Positions 1 to 7,928 of a stretch of 16,637 nucleotides of DNA are shown one piece after another. The stretch covers positions 1-16,637 of the forward strand of contig JAJFLS010000530.1 of NCBI GenBank assembly GCA_021772595.1, in the 5' to 3' direction. The DNA is from Opitutales bacterium (GTDB taxonomy: Bacteria > Verrucomicrobiota > Verrucomicrobiia > Opitutales > Opitutaceae). Under the pieces are notes generated by a model. It ran no database searches. It was given only the letters and a program-made list of their open reading frames with translations, and was not told the origin of the DNA. Position 1 is the first letter of the stretch, and every line of letters begins with the position of its first letter. Made by a program: the position numbers and the translations under genes.

Positions 1-342
1 CATGGTCAGAAAGTGACCGTGGACCAAGCCGGCGACAAGTGGGTTACCGGTACGACCGGTCCTATTCAGCAAATCGAGCTGGAGGAATGGAATACTTTCG
101 AAATCATTGCGGTCGGCAACAAACTGGTGCATAAACTCAACGGAATGGTTTGCTCCGAAATCATCGATCATGATCCGAAAGGACGATTGATGAAGGGAGT
201 TATTGCTCTTCAGGTGCACCGCGGACCTGCCATGCGCGTGCAGATGAAAGAGGTTGAATTAAAGCAGTTGCCCGAAGGCGGTATGTTGTCGCTTAAGGAG
301 GCGCCGCTGCCGGCGAGCGCTAAGAAGGTGCCTGGCCGTTGA
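1..342 (+). CDS. DUF1080 / 3-keto-disaccharide hydrolase domain protein, C-terminal part (gene starts before the window)
   Basis: The reading frame is open from base 1 and ends in TGA at 340-342, so about 113 residues of the C-terminus are present and the true start lies outside the window. The visible part has the features of the DUF1080 (PF06439) concanavalin-like beta-sandwich: a stretch resembling WNTFEIIAVGNKLVHKLNG, then GVIALQVHRGPAMRVQ, followed by a final strand ending in VELKQLP. DUF1080 proteins are usually secreted and are linked to glycoside binding or 3-keto-glycoside hydrolysis in Verrucomicrobiota, Planctomycetes and Bacteroidetes. About 25 residues (GGMLSLKEAPLPASAKKVPGR and what precedes) extend past the domain as a basic, alanine/proline-rich tail. 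The family assignment is fairly secure; the substrate cannot be read from the fragment. The two sulfatases that follow suggest glycan processing. Confidence 0.85.
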   Translation, partial: HGQKVTVDQAGDKWVTGTTGPIQQIELEEWNTFEIIAVGNKLVHKLNGMVCSEIIDHDPKGRLMKGVIALQVHRGPAMRVQMKEVELKQLPEGGMLSLKEAPLPASAKKVPGR

Positions 343-408
343 TGGGCGGCCGTTGCTTCGCTGGAAACGCAGAACCGAACCAAACATTAATGACAATGAG
401 TAGATTGT

Positions 409-438
409 TTACCACGGAGTTCACGGAGAAACGGAGGG
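409..438 (+). repeat. Orphan arm of the ACGGAG period-9 repeat
   Basis: The word ACGGAG occurs three times at 8-9 nt spacing, beginning with ACCACGGAG. It matches the left arm of the complete element at 13973-14040 over TACCACGGAGTTCACGGAG apart from the first bases. No complementary CTCCGTGGT arm follows nearby, so this looks like a decayed or half copy. Confidence 0.7.
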
Positions 439-469
439 GAAACAAGCAATCCGTATCGTTGCTGAAATT

Positions 470-557
470 GGTAGCGGCCGATCTCCGAGCGGCCACTGTG
501 CGACGCAGTCGTTCAGCTACTGCAACAACGATGACCGCTCGGAGATCGGTCGCGACC
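470..557. repeat. Large imperfect inverted repeat (25-bp arms)
   Basis: Left arm 470-494 and right arm 533-557 are reverse complements at 22 of 25 positions; the core is CCGATCTCCGAGCGG against CCGCTCGGAGATCGG. The 38-nt loop contains a second short inverted pair, GCAGT (505-509) with ACTGC (519-523). It lies between the DUF1080 gene and the first sulfatase. There is no T-tract, so a repetitive hairpin element is more likely than an intrinsic terminator. Confidence 0.75.
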
Positions 558-616
558 TTTGAAATACCTCGGCGCTTGTCGTCGATCCCTCATTTGAAAC
601 GAAAGAAAAAGCTTAT

Positions 617-2113
617 ATGAGAAACTACTTCCTCCTTACACTTCTGGCCGCATCCGGTATCATTGCCACAAGCTACGGCGCCGAAAAGCCAATGAACGTC
701 GTGTTCATTCTGGCCGATGATCTTGGCTGGAGCGACACCGAGCTATACGACAATACCAAGCTTTATAATACGCCGAACATCCTGCGCTTGGCAGAGCTCG
801 GTTGCACGTTTGACCGGGCGTATGCCAACTCGCCCTTGTGTTCGCCGACGCGGGCCAGCTTTCTAACGGGGCAGACTCCTGCGCGTCACGGTAGCACGCA
901 GCCGAAGCATCATACGCCAAAAGTTGTGCTGAAGGCTGAGTTGGCAAAACGGGCCAAAGCCTCCGAAAAAGCGCTGCCCGTGGAAACCGCCACGCGCGTG
1001 GATACGAATTTGCCTACGATTGGAAAAATGATGCAACAGGCCGGCTATGCCACGGGGCATTTCGGCAAGTGGCACCTGGGCGCGGAGCCTTACAGTCCCT
1101 TGGAGCATGGCTTTGATGTCGACGTTCCGCATCACACCGGTCCCGGACCTGGAAAAACCTACGTCGCTCCCTGGAGTTTCAAGCACATCAAGGAGAACTA
1201 TCCGGGGGAGCATATCGAAGATCGCATGAGCGAAGAGGCGATCAAGTGGCTGAACGATGTCTCGGGTGGCAAGCCTTTCTTCATGAACTACTGGATGTTC
1301 TCGGTTCATGGTCCCTGGAATGCGAAGGAGGAGCTGATCCAGAAATACAAAGAAGAGATCGATCCTGCCAGCGAGCAGAAGTCCGCCACCTATGCCGCCA
1401 TGGTGCATTCGCTTGATGATGCGGTCGGCGCTCTCTTGGACGAGATCGAACGCAAGGGCATCGCCGATAATACAGTGATCATTTTCACTTCGGACAACGG
1501 GGGCAATATCCACACCAGGCTCCCCGAGGGAGGAGGTATTCCGGTCACATCGAATACGCCGCTGCGCGGTGGCAAGGATTCGATGCGAGAGGGTGGGGTG
1601 CGCGTGCCTTGCATCGTGGTTTGGCCAGGACTGACCACGCCGGGCAGCCGTAGCGATGAGATCATCCAAACCTCGGACTTCTATACGACGATCCTTAAAG
1701 GGCAGGGCATCGCGCTGCCGGAAAACCATCCGGTGGACGGCATTGATATCAGGCCGGCGTTGCAAGGGCAGAAGCTCGAGCGTGAGGGGATCTTCACCTA
1801 TTTCCCATGCATTGTTCCCGTGCCGGAATGGTTGCCGCCTTCCATGTCCGTGCACTCGGGTAAATGGAAACTAACGCGCGTTTTCCACGGCGGCGAAAAC
1901 GGTCAGCATGATTACAAGCTCTACGACCTTTCAAACGATATCAGTGAGTCGAAAAACCTGGCGGCAGCGATGCCGGAACGCGTTCAAAAGCTGGATCGGA
2001 TGATTGAAGAATATTTGAAGGAAACGGGAGCCGTCATCCCTGTGCCCAACCCAAATTTCGATCCAAAGTTGTTTGACCCGGATGCGATTGGGGTGAGACC
2101 CGCGGGCAGATGA
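617..2113 (+). CDS. Secreted type I (formylglycine-dependent) sulfatase
   Basis: A 498-residue sulfatase with an N-terminal signal peptide (hydrophobic run at residues 4-20, likely cleavage near SYGA). The alkaline-phosphatase-fold motifs appear in order: metal-binding Asp34-Asp35 in FILADDLGW; the CSPTR signature with Cys75, the residue converted to formylglycine, and Arg79; GKWHLG with Lys151 and His153; His231 in SVHGPW; Asp293-Asn294 in TSDNGG; and Lys320 in LRGGKDSMREGGVRVP. Full length for the family. It should hydrolyse sulfate esters in the periplasm or outside the cell after activation by a formylglycine-generating enzyme, which is not encoded here. The next gene is a second sulfatase about 110 bases downstream on the same strand. 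Exact substrate unknown. The ATG at 617 is favoured because it directly precedes the signal peptide; the upstream sequence is purine-rich (GAAAGAAAAAG) without a strong Shine-Dalgarno. Confidence 0.95.
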   Translation: MRNYFLLTLLAASGIIATSYGAEKPMNVVFILADDLGWSDTELYDNTKLYNTPNILRLAELGCTFDRAYANSPLCSPTRASFLTGQTPARHGSTQPKHHTPKVVLKAELAKRAKASEKALPVETATRVDTNLPTIGKMMQQAGYATGHFGKWHLGAEPYSPLEHGFDVDVPHHTGPGPGKTYVAPWSFKHIKENYPGEHIEDRMSEEAIKWLNDVSGGKPFFMNYWMFSVHGPWNAKEELIQKYKEEIDPASEQKSATYAAMVHSLDDAVGALLDEIERKGIADNTVIIFTSDNGGNIHTRLPEGGGIPVTSNTPLRGGKDSMREGGVRVPCIVVWPGLTTPGSRSDEIIQTSDFYTTILKGQGIALPENHPVDGIDIRPALQGQKLEREGIFTYFPCIVPVPEWLPPSMSVHSGKWKLTRVFHGGENGQHDYKLYDLSNDISESKNLAAAMPERVQKLDRMIEEYLKETGAVIPVPNPNFDPKLFDPDAIGVRPAGR

Positions 2114-2225
2114 AGCTCGCCTAACGACCATCCCTTTTATCTTCCCATGAGTCATCGTATTCAAAAAACAATTTCCAAAAAGCTGAAACCTTATCTCCAA
2201 TTTAAACCTATAAAATCCTAATTCT

Positions 2226-3725
2226 ATGACTCGATTCCTTGTTCTCCTCACCTCGTTTCTTGCGCTTGCATCGAGTTTGGTGTTTGCCCACAAACCGAAC
2301 GTTCTCTTCATCGCGATCGACGATCAAAACGATTGGATTGGCTGCATGGGCGGGCACCCTTTGGTCAAGACCCCGAACATCGACAAGCTGGCCGCTCGGG
2401 GAACCCTCTTTACCAATGCCCACACCCAGTCGCCGCTTTGCAACTCATCCCGGACCAGCCTCATGGTGGGACTTCGTCCGAGCACTACCGGCGTCCATGG
2501 TCTGGCTCCTTGGTTTCGCGATGTGCCGCAGTGGGAGGACCTCCTTTCGCTGCCCCAGCACTTTGGGAACAACGGTTATCAAACCTACAGCAACGGAAAA
2601 ATCTATCACAGCCTCCGTACTCAGCCGGCGGATACGCCCAATCCCGAGTTTCAGCACTGGGGGGCTCGTGGCGGATTCGGAATCCCGATGCCTCCTGAAA
2701 AGCTCATTCCGACCACGCCGTTTGGAAATCACCCGCTCTTGGACTGGGGCGTTTGGCCGCTCGACAATGACGACACGACGAAAAGCGACTGGGACGTAGC
2801 GACGCAGGCGATTAAGATGCTGGAGGATATGCCGGACGGAAAGCCCTTCTTTCTCACCGCCGGCTTCTTTCTTCCCCACGTGCCTTGTTTCGCCACCCAA
2901 AAGTGGTTCGACCTCTATCCCGACGATGCGTCTGTCCTCCCGCCTATGCCGAAAGACGATCGTGACGACACGCCGCGTTCATCCTGGTGGACTCACTGGA
3001 GTCTGCCTGAGCCGCGGCAAAAGTGGATCGAAGAGAATGACCAGGCGATCAACCTAGTGCGTTCCTACATGGCTTCCACCAGCTTCATTGACAGCCAGGT
3101 CGGTCGCATCCTCGATGCTCTGGAAGAGACAGGGCATACCGATGACACGATTGTCGTTCTTTGGAGCGACCATGGCTATCACCTCGGAGAAAAGTTGATT
3201 ACCGGGAAAAACACGCTCTGGCGCAACTCTACGCGGGTCCCGCTTATATTCGCCGGCCCTGGAGTCACTCCTGGTCAAGAGTGCAACCGGCCAGCCGAAC
3301 TGCTCGACATTTATCCGACCTTGGTCGATCTGGCAGACTTGCCCGAAGTCGATCATCTGGAAGGCTTGAGTCTATCGCGCCAACTTACCAGCGCGAATGC
3401 TCCGCGTAAGCGCCCGGCCATTACATCGCACAATCAAGGGAATTTCGCCATAGTAAACGAGCAGTGGCGCTACATCCGCTACGTAGACGGCGCCGAAGAA
3501 TTGTACGATATCTTCAACGACCCCCACGAGTGGACCAACCTCGCTGCCAAAAGACCGGGAGTAATGAATAACATGAGAAAGTGGATACCGAAAATCGATA
3601 ATGGTCCCACTCCTGGAAGTAGGGCTCGGATTCTCACCTACTACGACGGCGTACCTGTTTGGGAAGGGCAAATAATCGGAGAAGACGACCCGGTCCCGCA
3701 GGATAGCAAAGACTATCGCGACTGA
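2226..3725 (+). CDS. Secreted sulfatase, iduronate-2-sulfatase / choline-sulfatase-like
   Basis: A 499-residue protein with a clear signal peptide (residues 1-21, ending VFA-H). Motifs: Asp32-Asp33 in FIAIDDQNDW; GGHPLVKTPNIDKLAARGT, typical of the iduronate-2-sulfatase-like group; the formylglycine signature as CNSSR with Cys72 and Arg76; SNGKIYH with Lys125; His218 in FFLPHVP; Asp315-His316 in WSDHGYHLGE; and Lys328 in TGKNTLW. The third signature position is Ser rather than the usual Pro or Ala. A DPHEWTNLA segment near residues 432-440 is the usual C-terminal family signature. It is a different sulfatase subfamily from the upstream gene, so the pair probably acts on different linkages of a sulfated glycan. 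The two are co-oriented with a 112-nt spacer and may be co-transcribed. Substrate unproven. Confidence 0.93.
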   Translation: MTRFLVLLTSFLALASSLVFAHKPNVLFIAIDDQNDWIGCMGGHPLVKTPNIDKLAARGTLFTNAHTQSPLCNSSRTSLMVGLRPSTTGVHGLAPWFRDVPQWEDLLSLPQHFGNNGYQTYSNGKIYHSLRTQPADTPNPEFQHWGARGGFGIPMPPEKLIPTTPFGNHPLLDWGVWPLDNDDTTKSDWDVATQAIKMLEDMPDGKPFFLTAGFFLPHVPCFATQKWFDLYPDDASVLPPMPKDDRDDTPRSSWWTHWSLPEPRQKWIEENDQAINLVRSYMASTSFIDSQVGRILDALEETGHTDDTIVVLWSDHGYHLGEKLITGKNTLWRNSTRVPLIFAGPGVTPGQECNRPAELLDIYPTLVDLADLPEVDHLEGLSLSRQLTSANAPRKRPAITSHNQGNFAIVNEQWRYIRYVDGAEELYDIFNDPHEWTNLAAKRPGVMNNMRKWIPKIDNGPTPGSRARILTYYDGVPVWEGQIIGEDDPVPQDSKDYRD

Positions 3726-3856
3726 CTATCTGCCCATGTCATCTTTTGTTACTCCTTATCGTTTTGACATCTTTGAAAATCTGTTGCCGATGCCTTCGGA
3801 TTTCCTCGAATTCCCTGTTGCCTACTAGGCCGATTCTAAAGCAGGATTGCTGTATC

Positions 3857-5299
3857 ATGCACCGTGTAAACCGTAGAACTTTTCTCACCACTACAGGTTT
3901 GGCCGGAATTGGAGTAGGCCTGGGTCTTCCACGACTTTCTTCGGAGCCATTATTTCCGGTCGTTCCCGGTGAACGGCCGAAGCAGGCTAATTCCGTCACT
4001 GTTCTCAATCCCTACGGACAGGTGCCGGTTTCTTTCATTATCGATGACTCAACCACGCTGGTGAATATGGGGCACTTTTGCCTGCCTCAATTCGCCGAAG
4101 CCTGGAGCAGTACGAAAGGTGCCGAACGCTTCGACGTGCCCTGGCAGACCTGGCCGAAAGAAATACCCGATTCGTTTGTTCGAGAGTTTGGGGAATTCTG
4201 TCGTGAGCAGGGCGTAAAAGGTAAATACTCCGTGGTTCCTTATCCCGCTTGCGTCGGTTGGATCGATCGATCCATGCCCGGGTGGAGCCGCTCCCAGTTA
4301 CGCGATAGTCTCAAACTAGTTCGCGAATTTATGATGCCGGACTGGGACATTCATCCTGAAATGATCAGTCACACCCGAGTGATTGATCTGAAGACGGGAC
4401 GACCGCTGCCGCAAAAATCGGATGGCAGCTACTGGATGGAGAATGGCGGTTGGTGTGAAGGAAAGAGCGCAGACGAAATTGGAGCCTATATCGACTACGC
4501 CCTGCGGATTTTGAAAAACGTCGATCTGCCTTGCGAGGGGTTTACCACACCGGGCGGCTTTGGAAATCCGGCCATGGAAAACCTTGAAATTGGCGGAATG
4601 CAAGCGCTCCGATCGGTCTTTAACGTCGAGGTGCCGCACTATTTCAAGTATGTTGTTACCGGTTCTGATGAGAGCACTTTACCGCGGGTCGAGTTAGCCA
4701 AAGGGATCGACAGAGAATCCCCCGATTTCATTGTGAATATTCCCTCCTGCACAGGCGACTGGTTTGGCCCCTGGCACGGTGGCAACCCCGACCCGATGAA
4801 TGAAGTGGTTGATCGCCACATAACGGCGGATTTTAAACAGGGTCGCATGGTGGAGGTGATTGAGAAGGGCGAGCCGGCTTGCTTTCTGACCCATTGGCCC
4901 AACATGTATGCCAATGGCACTGGGCAGAACTTCAAGAGTTTCCAGGCTATCGTTAAACGCATAAATGAAGCCTACGGCGATCGGATTCGCTGGATGAAGC
5001 TCAGTGAAATCGCTCGGTACTGGGCAGCGAAGGAATTGACTGCAATCGAACGTAGTGGTAAGGCAATGACGTTCAAGGCGCCAGTCGGAGCTCCGGGTTT
5101 CACGCTGGAGATCGATGCCGTTGATGGGGACGAGATGAGGCCGCACCTCGCCGCTGGTTCCTCCTCTGGCTCAATCGGAATGAAAGAGCGCTATCAAGTC
5201 TCGGGTCCGTTATCGTCCGGTGAATGGCGTCGCAAGGAGCAAGCAATCGAGCTGTGTATTGATTTACCGAAAGGAACATCGGTTCTCGAGCTTTCCTAA
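3857..5299 (+). CDS. Tat-exported polysaccharide-deacetylase-like (NodB-superfamily-like) protein
   Basis: The frame is open from 3746, but the ATG at 3857 is the better start: it is preceded by GCAGGA and immediately gives a twin-arginine signal, NRRTFLTTTGLAGIGVGLG. The resulting 480-residue protein has VSFIIDDST with Asp63-Asp64, reminiscent of the NodB motif 1 (TFDD), and DIHPEMISHTRVID with His166 and His172, resembling the metal-binding His motif 2. A late FLTHWPNMYANG with His346 could supply the C-terminal catalytic His. These suggest a beta/alpha-barrel glycoside hydrolase/deacetylase fold acting on an acylated glycan, but the match is divergent and the reaction is inferred. Tat export implies folding or cofactor (metal) loading in the cytoplasm. 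Its position behind two sulfatases supports a carbohydrate role. The last 80 residues or so are not assigned to a domain. Confidence 0.6.
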   Translation: MHRVNRRTFLTTTGLAGIGVGLGLPRLSSEPLFPVVPGERPKQANSVTVLNPYGQVPVSFIIDDSTTLVNMGHFCLPQFAEAWSSTKGAERFDVPWQTWPKEIPDSFVREFGEFCREQGVKGKYSVVPYPACVGWIDRSMPGWSRSQLRDSLKLVREFMMPDWDIHPEMISHTRVIDLKTGRPLPQKSDGSYWMENGGWCEGKSADEIGAYIDYALRILKNVDLPCEGFTTPGGFGNPAMENLEIGGMQALRSVFNVEVPHYFKYVVTGSDESTLPRVELAKGIDRESPDFIVNIPSCTGDWFGPWHGGNPDPMNEVVDRHITADFKQGRMVEVIEKGEPACFLTHWPNMYANGTGQNFKSFQAIVKRINEAYGDRIRWMKLSEIARYWAAKELTAIERSGKAMTFKAPVGAPGFTLEIDAVDGDEMRPHLAAGSSSGSIGMKERYQVSGPLSSGEWRRKEQAIELCIDLPKGTSVLELS

Positions 5300-5328
5300 C
5301 GGAAGTTATTCGGCCTAACCGTAGGAGT

Positions 5329-7446
5329 TTACGGAAGCGCGTACGCGACGTACATATCACCGCTGGGCACTGATCGTCCACCGCCGCAGCCGATCACGAT
5401 GTATTGCTTCCCATCGACTTCGTAGATGGATGGAGTGGCCTGACCCCCAAAGGGTAGCCTATCTCGCCACAATTCTTCGCCGGTCTTCACATCATAAGCT
5501 CGAATATAGCCATCGAGGCTGGCTCCAATAAAGAGCAGGCCGCTGGCGGTGACGACGGGACCGCCGAAACTGATTCTCCCCGTTGGCTCGATACCTTTCT
5601 CGATCAATTCGGGGAATTCGCCAAACACCGTTTGCCACAGGTATTCCCCCGTGCTCAGGTCGAGAGCGTTTAAGGTGCCCCAGGGCGGCTTAATCGCCGG
5701 ATAGCCGCGCGAATCTTTCCACATCTTGTTACCCGTGTGCGTATAGGGCATGAGGGGTTCGGTTCCTTTATCACTGAAATTTGGATACGCATCAAATTCC
5801 TCTGACTCCCTGAGGAATTTGATCAGGTGATTGGTTTCGTTCCCCGCAAGATGTGCGAATGGCGGCATGGTTCCTTTTCCATCCCTTATTATCTGGGCGA
5901 TTTCCTGAGGCTTCAATCGACTCGCAACGCCCATTAAGTTGGGGACGATTTGCCCGAAAGCTTCGCCTCCTTGCAGATCGGCTGCATGGCAGTGGAGGCA
6001 ATTTCGATTGTAGATCGCTTCGCCGAGCGAATGAGCGCTTGTATCCATCAGCGTATTAAGAGCCGGCATATCGTGGGCATTGAAATAGAGGATGCCGTCA
6101 GGATCCATGGCCGCTCCGCCCCATTCGACGCCACCCCATACGCCGGGAAAAATAATCGTATCGCGTTGATCGCTCAAAGGGAGAAAGGGGACGTGCGGCT
6201 CGACGGATTGATATTTGGCGAGAATCTCTTTCTTGGATTCGGGGAGCACGTCATTGATTTCTGTAATTGGAAACTCGACACGTGAATAAGGAGTGGGTTT
6301 CAAGGGGCGTGGCTGGGTCGGCCAAGCGCTCTCGCCAGGAAGGTCAGAAGCGGGGACCGGCACTTCCTCAATGGGGAAAAGCGGCTCGCCAGTTACTCGA
6401 TTGAATACGTAGACGTAACCTTGCTTGGTCAACAAAGAGACTGCGGGGATCTCTTTTCCGTCTCGCTGCATAGTGAAGAGATTGGGGGGAGACGGCAGAT
6501 CCATATCGAAGATGTCGTGATGAATCGCCTGAAAATGCCACTTGCGCTCTCCGGTCCGAACATCGAGGCAGAGGAGGCTGTTGCCGAAGAGGTTTTGCCC
6601 GACGCGATCACCTCCGTAGTAGTCGAATGATGGGGACCCGGTCGGGCAGTAGACGAGTCCGCGTTCCTCGTCGAGGGCCATGCCGGTCCAGGTGTTGGCT
6701 CCGCCCGCTCTGAGGTAAGCGTCTTCGGGCCAAGTATCGTATCCAAATTCCCCTGGGTGCGGGATGGTGTTGAATCGCCACACCTGCTCGCCGGTTCGGA
6801 TATCGAATGCTCGGATATGGCCGGGAGAGGCCGGCAGGGCTTCGGTTACCCGACTGCCGAGGATTAGCAGGTTTTCGAATACGACTCCGGGAGTAGTAGG
6901 AGCATAGGCAAGATCGTCTACCTCCCGACCAAGCCCCTTTCGGAGATCGACGACGCCTTTATTGCCGAAGGACGGGATCAATTGGCCCGTTTCGGCATTT
7001 ACTGCACAGAGCAAATGCTGCGATGAGTAGATGATTCTCCCGCTCTTGCCGTCGCTCCAATAGTGAACGCCGCGATTGGCCCAAGTGCGATTTACATTGG
7101 GCGCGTTATCGCCGTGCTCTATTTCGTAGGGATCGAAGCGCCAGATAAGCTCGCCCGTCGCCGCATCGAGGGCGAAGAGCATCTTGTTTCCGCCTGTGCC
7201 GTAGAAGGTGCCGTCGATGATGAGCGGATTGCATTCGAGAAGAAAACGATTCTTGGTAGGAAACTGCGACGCATCGAATGTCCAGGCCACTTCCAGTTGA
7301 GCCACATTACTGGGCGTGATTTGGGTTAGCGACGAATACTGGCTCGAGGTGTTGTCTCCCAGATAGGTCGGCCAATTCCGGTCGGCACCCAGGCATAGGG
7401 CACTGAGAAGGAAGGCGAGGCTTAATAATCGTTGGGGGCGAAGCAT
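5329..7446 (-). CDS. PQQ-dependent dehydrogenase with an internal cytochrome c domain
   Basis: 705 residues from the ATG at 7446. A TTG 18 codons upstream is open but would bury the signal peptide (MLRPQRLLSLAFLLSALCLGA). It is an eight-bladed quinoprotein propeller with repeated tryptophan-docking motifs such as LDAATGELIW, FDIRTGEQVW, LDVRTGERKW, LDLSTGEYLW and YDVKTGEELW. The HHDIFDMDLPSPPNLF segment matches the active-site Asp region of quinoprotein glucose/alcohol dehydrogenases. A c-type cytochrome is inserted late in the propeller: CLHCH at residues 483-487 with probable axial Met527 in GTMPPF, after which propeller blades resume. It should oxidise an alcohol or sugar in the periplasm and pass electrons from PQQ to haem c and then to the respiratory chain. 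Substrate unknown. No pqq biosynthesis genes are in the window. It is convergent with the deacetylase-like gene and divergent from the E1 operon. Confidence 0.93.
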   Translation of the reverse strand: MLRPQRLLSLAFLLSALCLGADRNWPTYLGDNTSSQYSSLTQITPSNVAQLEVAWTFDASQFPTKNRFLLECNPLIIDGTFYGTGGNKMLFALDAATGELIWRFDPYEIEHGDNAPNVNRTWANRGVHYWSDGKSGRIIYSSQHLLCAVNAETGQLIPSFGNKGVVDLRKGLGREVDDLAYAPTTPGVVFENLLILGSRVTEALPASPGHIRAFDIRTGEQVWRFNTIPHPGEFGYDTWPEDAYLRAGGANTWTGMALDEERGLVYCPTGSPSFDYYGGDRVGQNLFGNSLLCLDVRTGERKWHFQAIHHDIFDMDLPSPPNLFTMQRDGKEIPAVSLLTKQGYVYVFNRVTGEPLFPIEEVPVPASDLPGESAWPTQPRPLKPTPYSRVEFPITEINDVLPESKKEILAKYQSVEPHVPFLPLSDQRDTIIFPGVWGGVEWGGAAMDPDGILYFNAHDMPALNTLMDTSAHSLGEAIYNRNCLHCHAADLQGGEAFGQIVPNLMGVASRLKPQEIAQIIRDGKGTMPPFAHLAGNETNHLIKFLRESEEFDAYPNFSDKGTEPLMPYTHTGNKMWKDSRGYPAIKPPWGTLNALDLSTGEYLWQTVFGEFPELIEKGIEPTGRISFGGPVVTASGLLFIGASLDGYIRAYDVKTGEELWRDRLPFGGQATPSIYEVDGKQYIVIGCGGGRSVPSGDMYVAYALP

Positions 7447-7597
7447 GGAGATAAGGGGAGGCACATGTGAGATGTTCGTTTGATTCGCTTCGGAATCCAA
7501 TAGGCAAAAGTGTGCTCAAAGGGTTAATTCATCGACAATTCCTTCCCCGAACCCAATTGGCGGCCTTGGGGCTACTTGGCTAAATGGGGCTTTGGAG

Positions 7598-7664
7598 GGT
7601 AGGGAGAACCGGCTCGGTCCTCCAAAACGTTTCAGAACGGAGGACTGAGCCAGTGCTCCCTACC
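7598..7664. repeat. Long inverted repeat, 26-bp arms with 15-nt loop
   Basis: Left arm 7598-7623 and right arm 7639-7664 are reverse complements at 23 of 26 positions (outer GGTAGGGAG against CTCCCTACC, inner GTCCTCC against GGAGGAC). A TTTTT follows at 7664-7668, which would look like an intrinsic terminator on the plus strand. However, it sits between two divergent gene starts with no upstream plus-strand gene to terminate. A repetitive hairpin element is the better reading. Confidence 0.8.
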
Positions 7665-7862
7665 TTTTTCGATTTAGGATAAGCTGTTTCAACTATTTTA
7701 GCTAAGTAGAGTTAGGGTCCGCTATTCTTTGTAGCGGGGCGGTTTGGGGTGAGAAATCGAGGAGACGGATTCGTTTGTTTTATATGCATATCAATTGGAC
7801 TTATCTGTATGCACTTTCGGGTAGATGTAGATCGAGAGAGAGGATTTGATCGGTTCAGTTGA

Positions 7863-7890
7863 TTGGATGATCTCAATCCATTCGTATATA
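7863..7890 (+). promoter_or_regulatory. Candidate sigma70-type promoter for the E1 alpha gene
   Basis: TTGGAT at 7863-7868, a 16-nt spacer and TATATA at 7885-7890 lie 38 bases upstream of the start codon. The -35 match is poor and the -10 match moderate. This rests on position and base composition only. Confidence 0.3.
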
Positions 7891-7928
7891 ACCCCAAACG
7901 TTTTTATCGCTTACCGCATTGAGCCATT

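Larger units (their letters stand above)
7447..7928. other. Divergent intergenic regulatory region
   Basis: This 482-base spacer separates the minus-strand PQQ dehydrogenase from the plus-strand E1 alpha gene and must hold both promoters. It contains the long inverted repeat at 7598-7664, a small hairpin CCGCTA/TAGCGG at 7719-7737, and an AT-rich half from about 7770 with the palindrome ATATGCATAT (7782-7791). An interrupted GATTG/CAATC pair (7861-7879) sits inside the candidate promoter. No credible coding frame was seen. Confidence 0.6.

Noticed and set aside
339..620. 93-codon plus-strand frame overlapping the end of the DUF1080 gene
   Set aside because: It runs through the ACGGAG repeat and both arms of the 470-557 inverted repeat, has low-complexity Arg/Thr/Ala composition and no domain, and so is a by-product of repeats.
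863..1855. 330-codon minus-strand frame antisense to the first sulfatase
   Set aside because: The plus strand encodes a complete sulfatase with all catalytic motifs; the antisense frame has no recognisable domain, so it is a shadow frame.
3746..3856. Upstream extension of the deacetylase-like gene to 3746
   Set aside because: It would put 37 non-conserved residues ahead of a clear twin-arginine signal; the ATG at 3857 has a better-placed GCAGGA.
5319..5334. CCGTA/TACGG hairpin between convergent genes as a bidirectional terminator
   Set aside because: The stem is only 5 bp, overlaps the PQQ gene stop codon and has no T-tract on either side.
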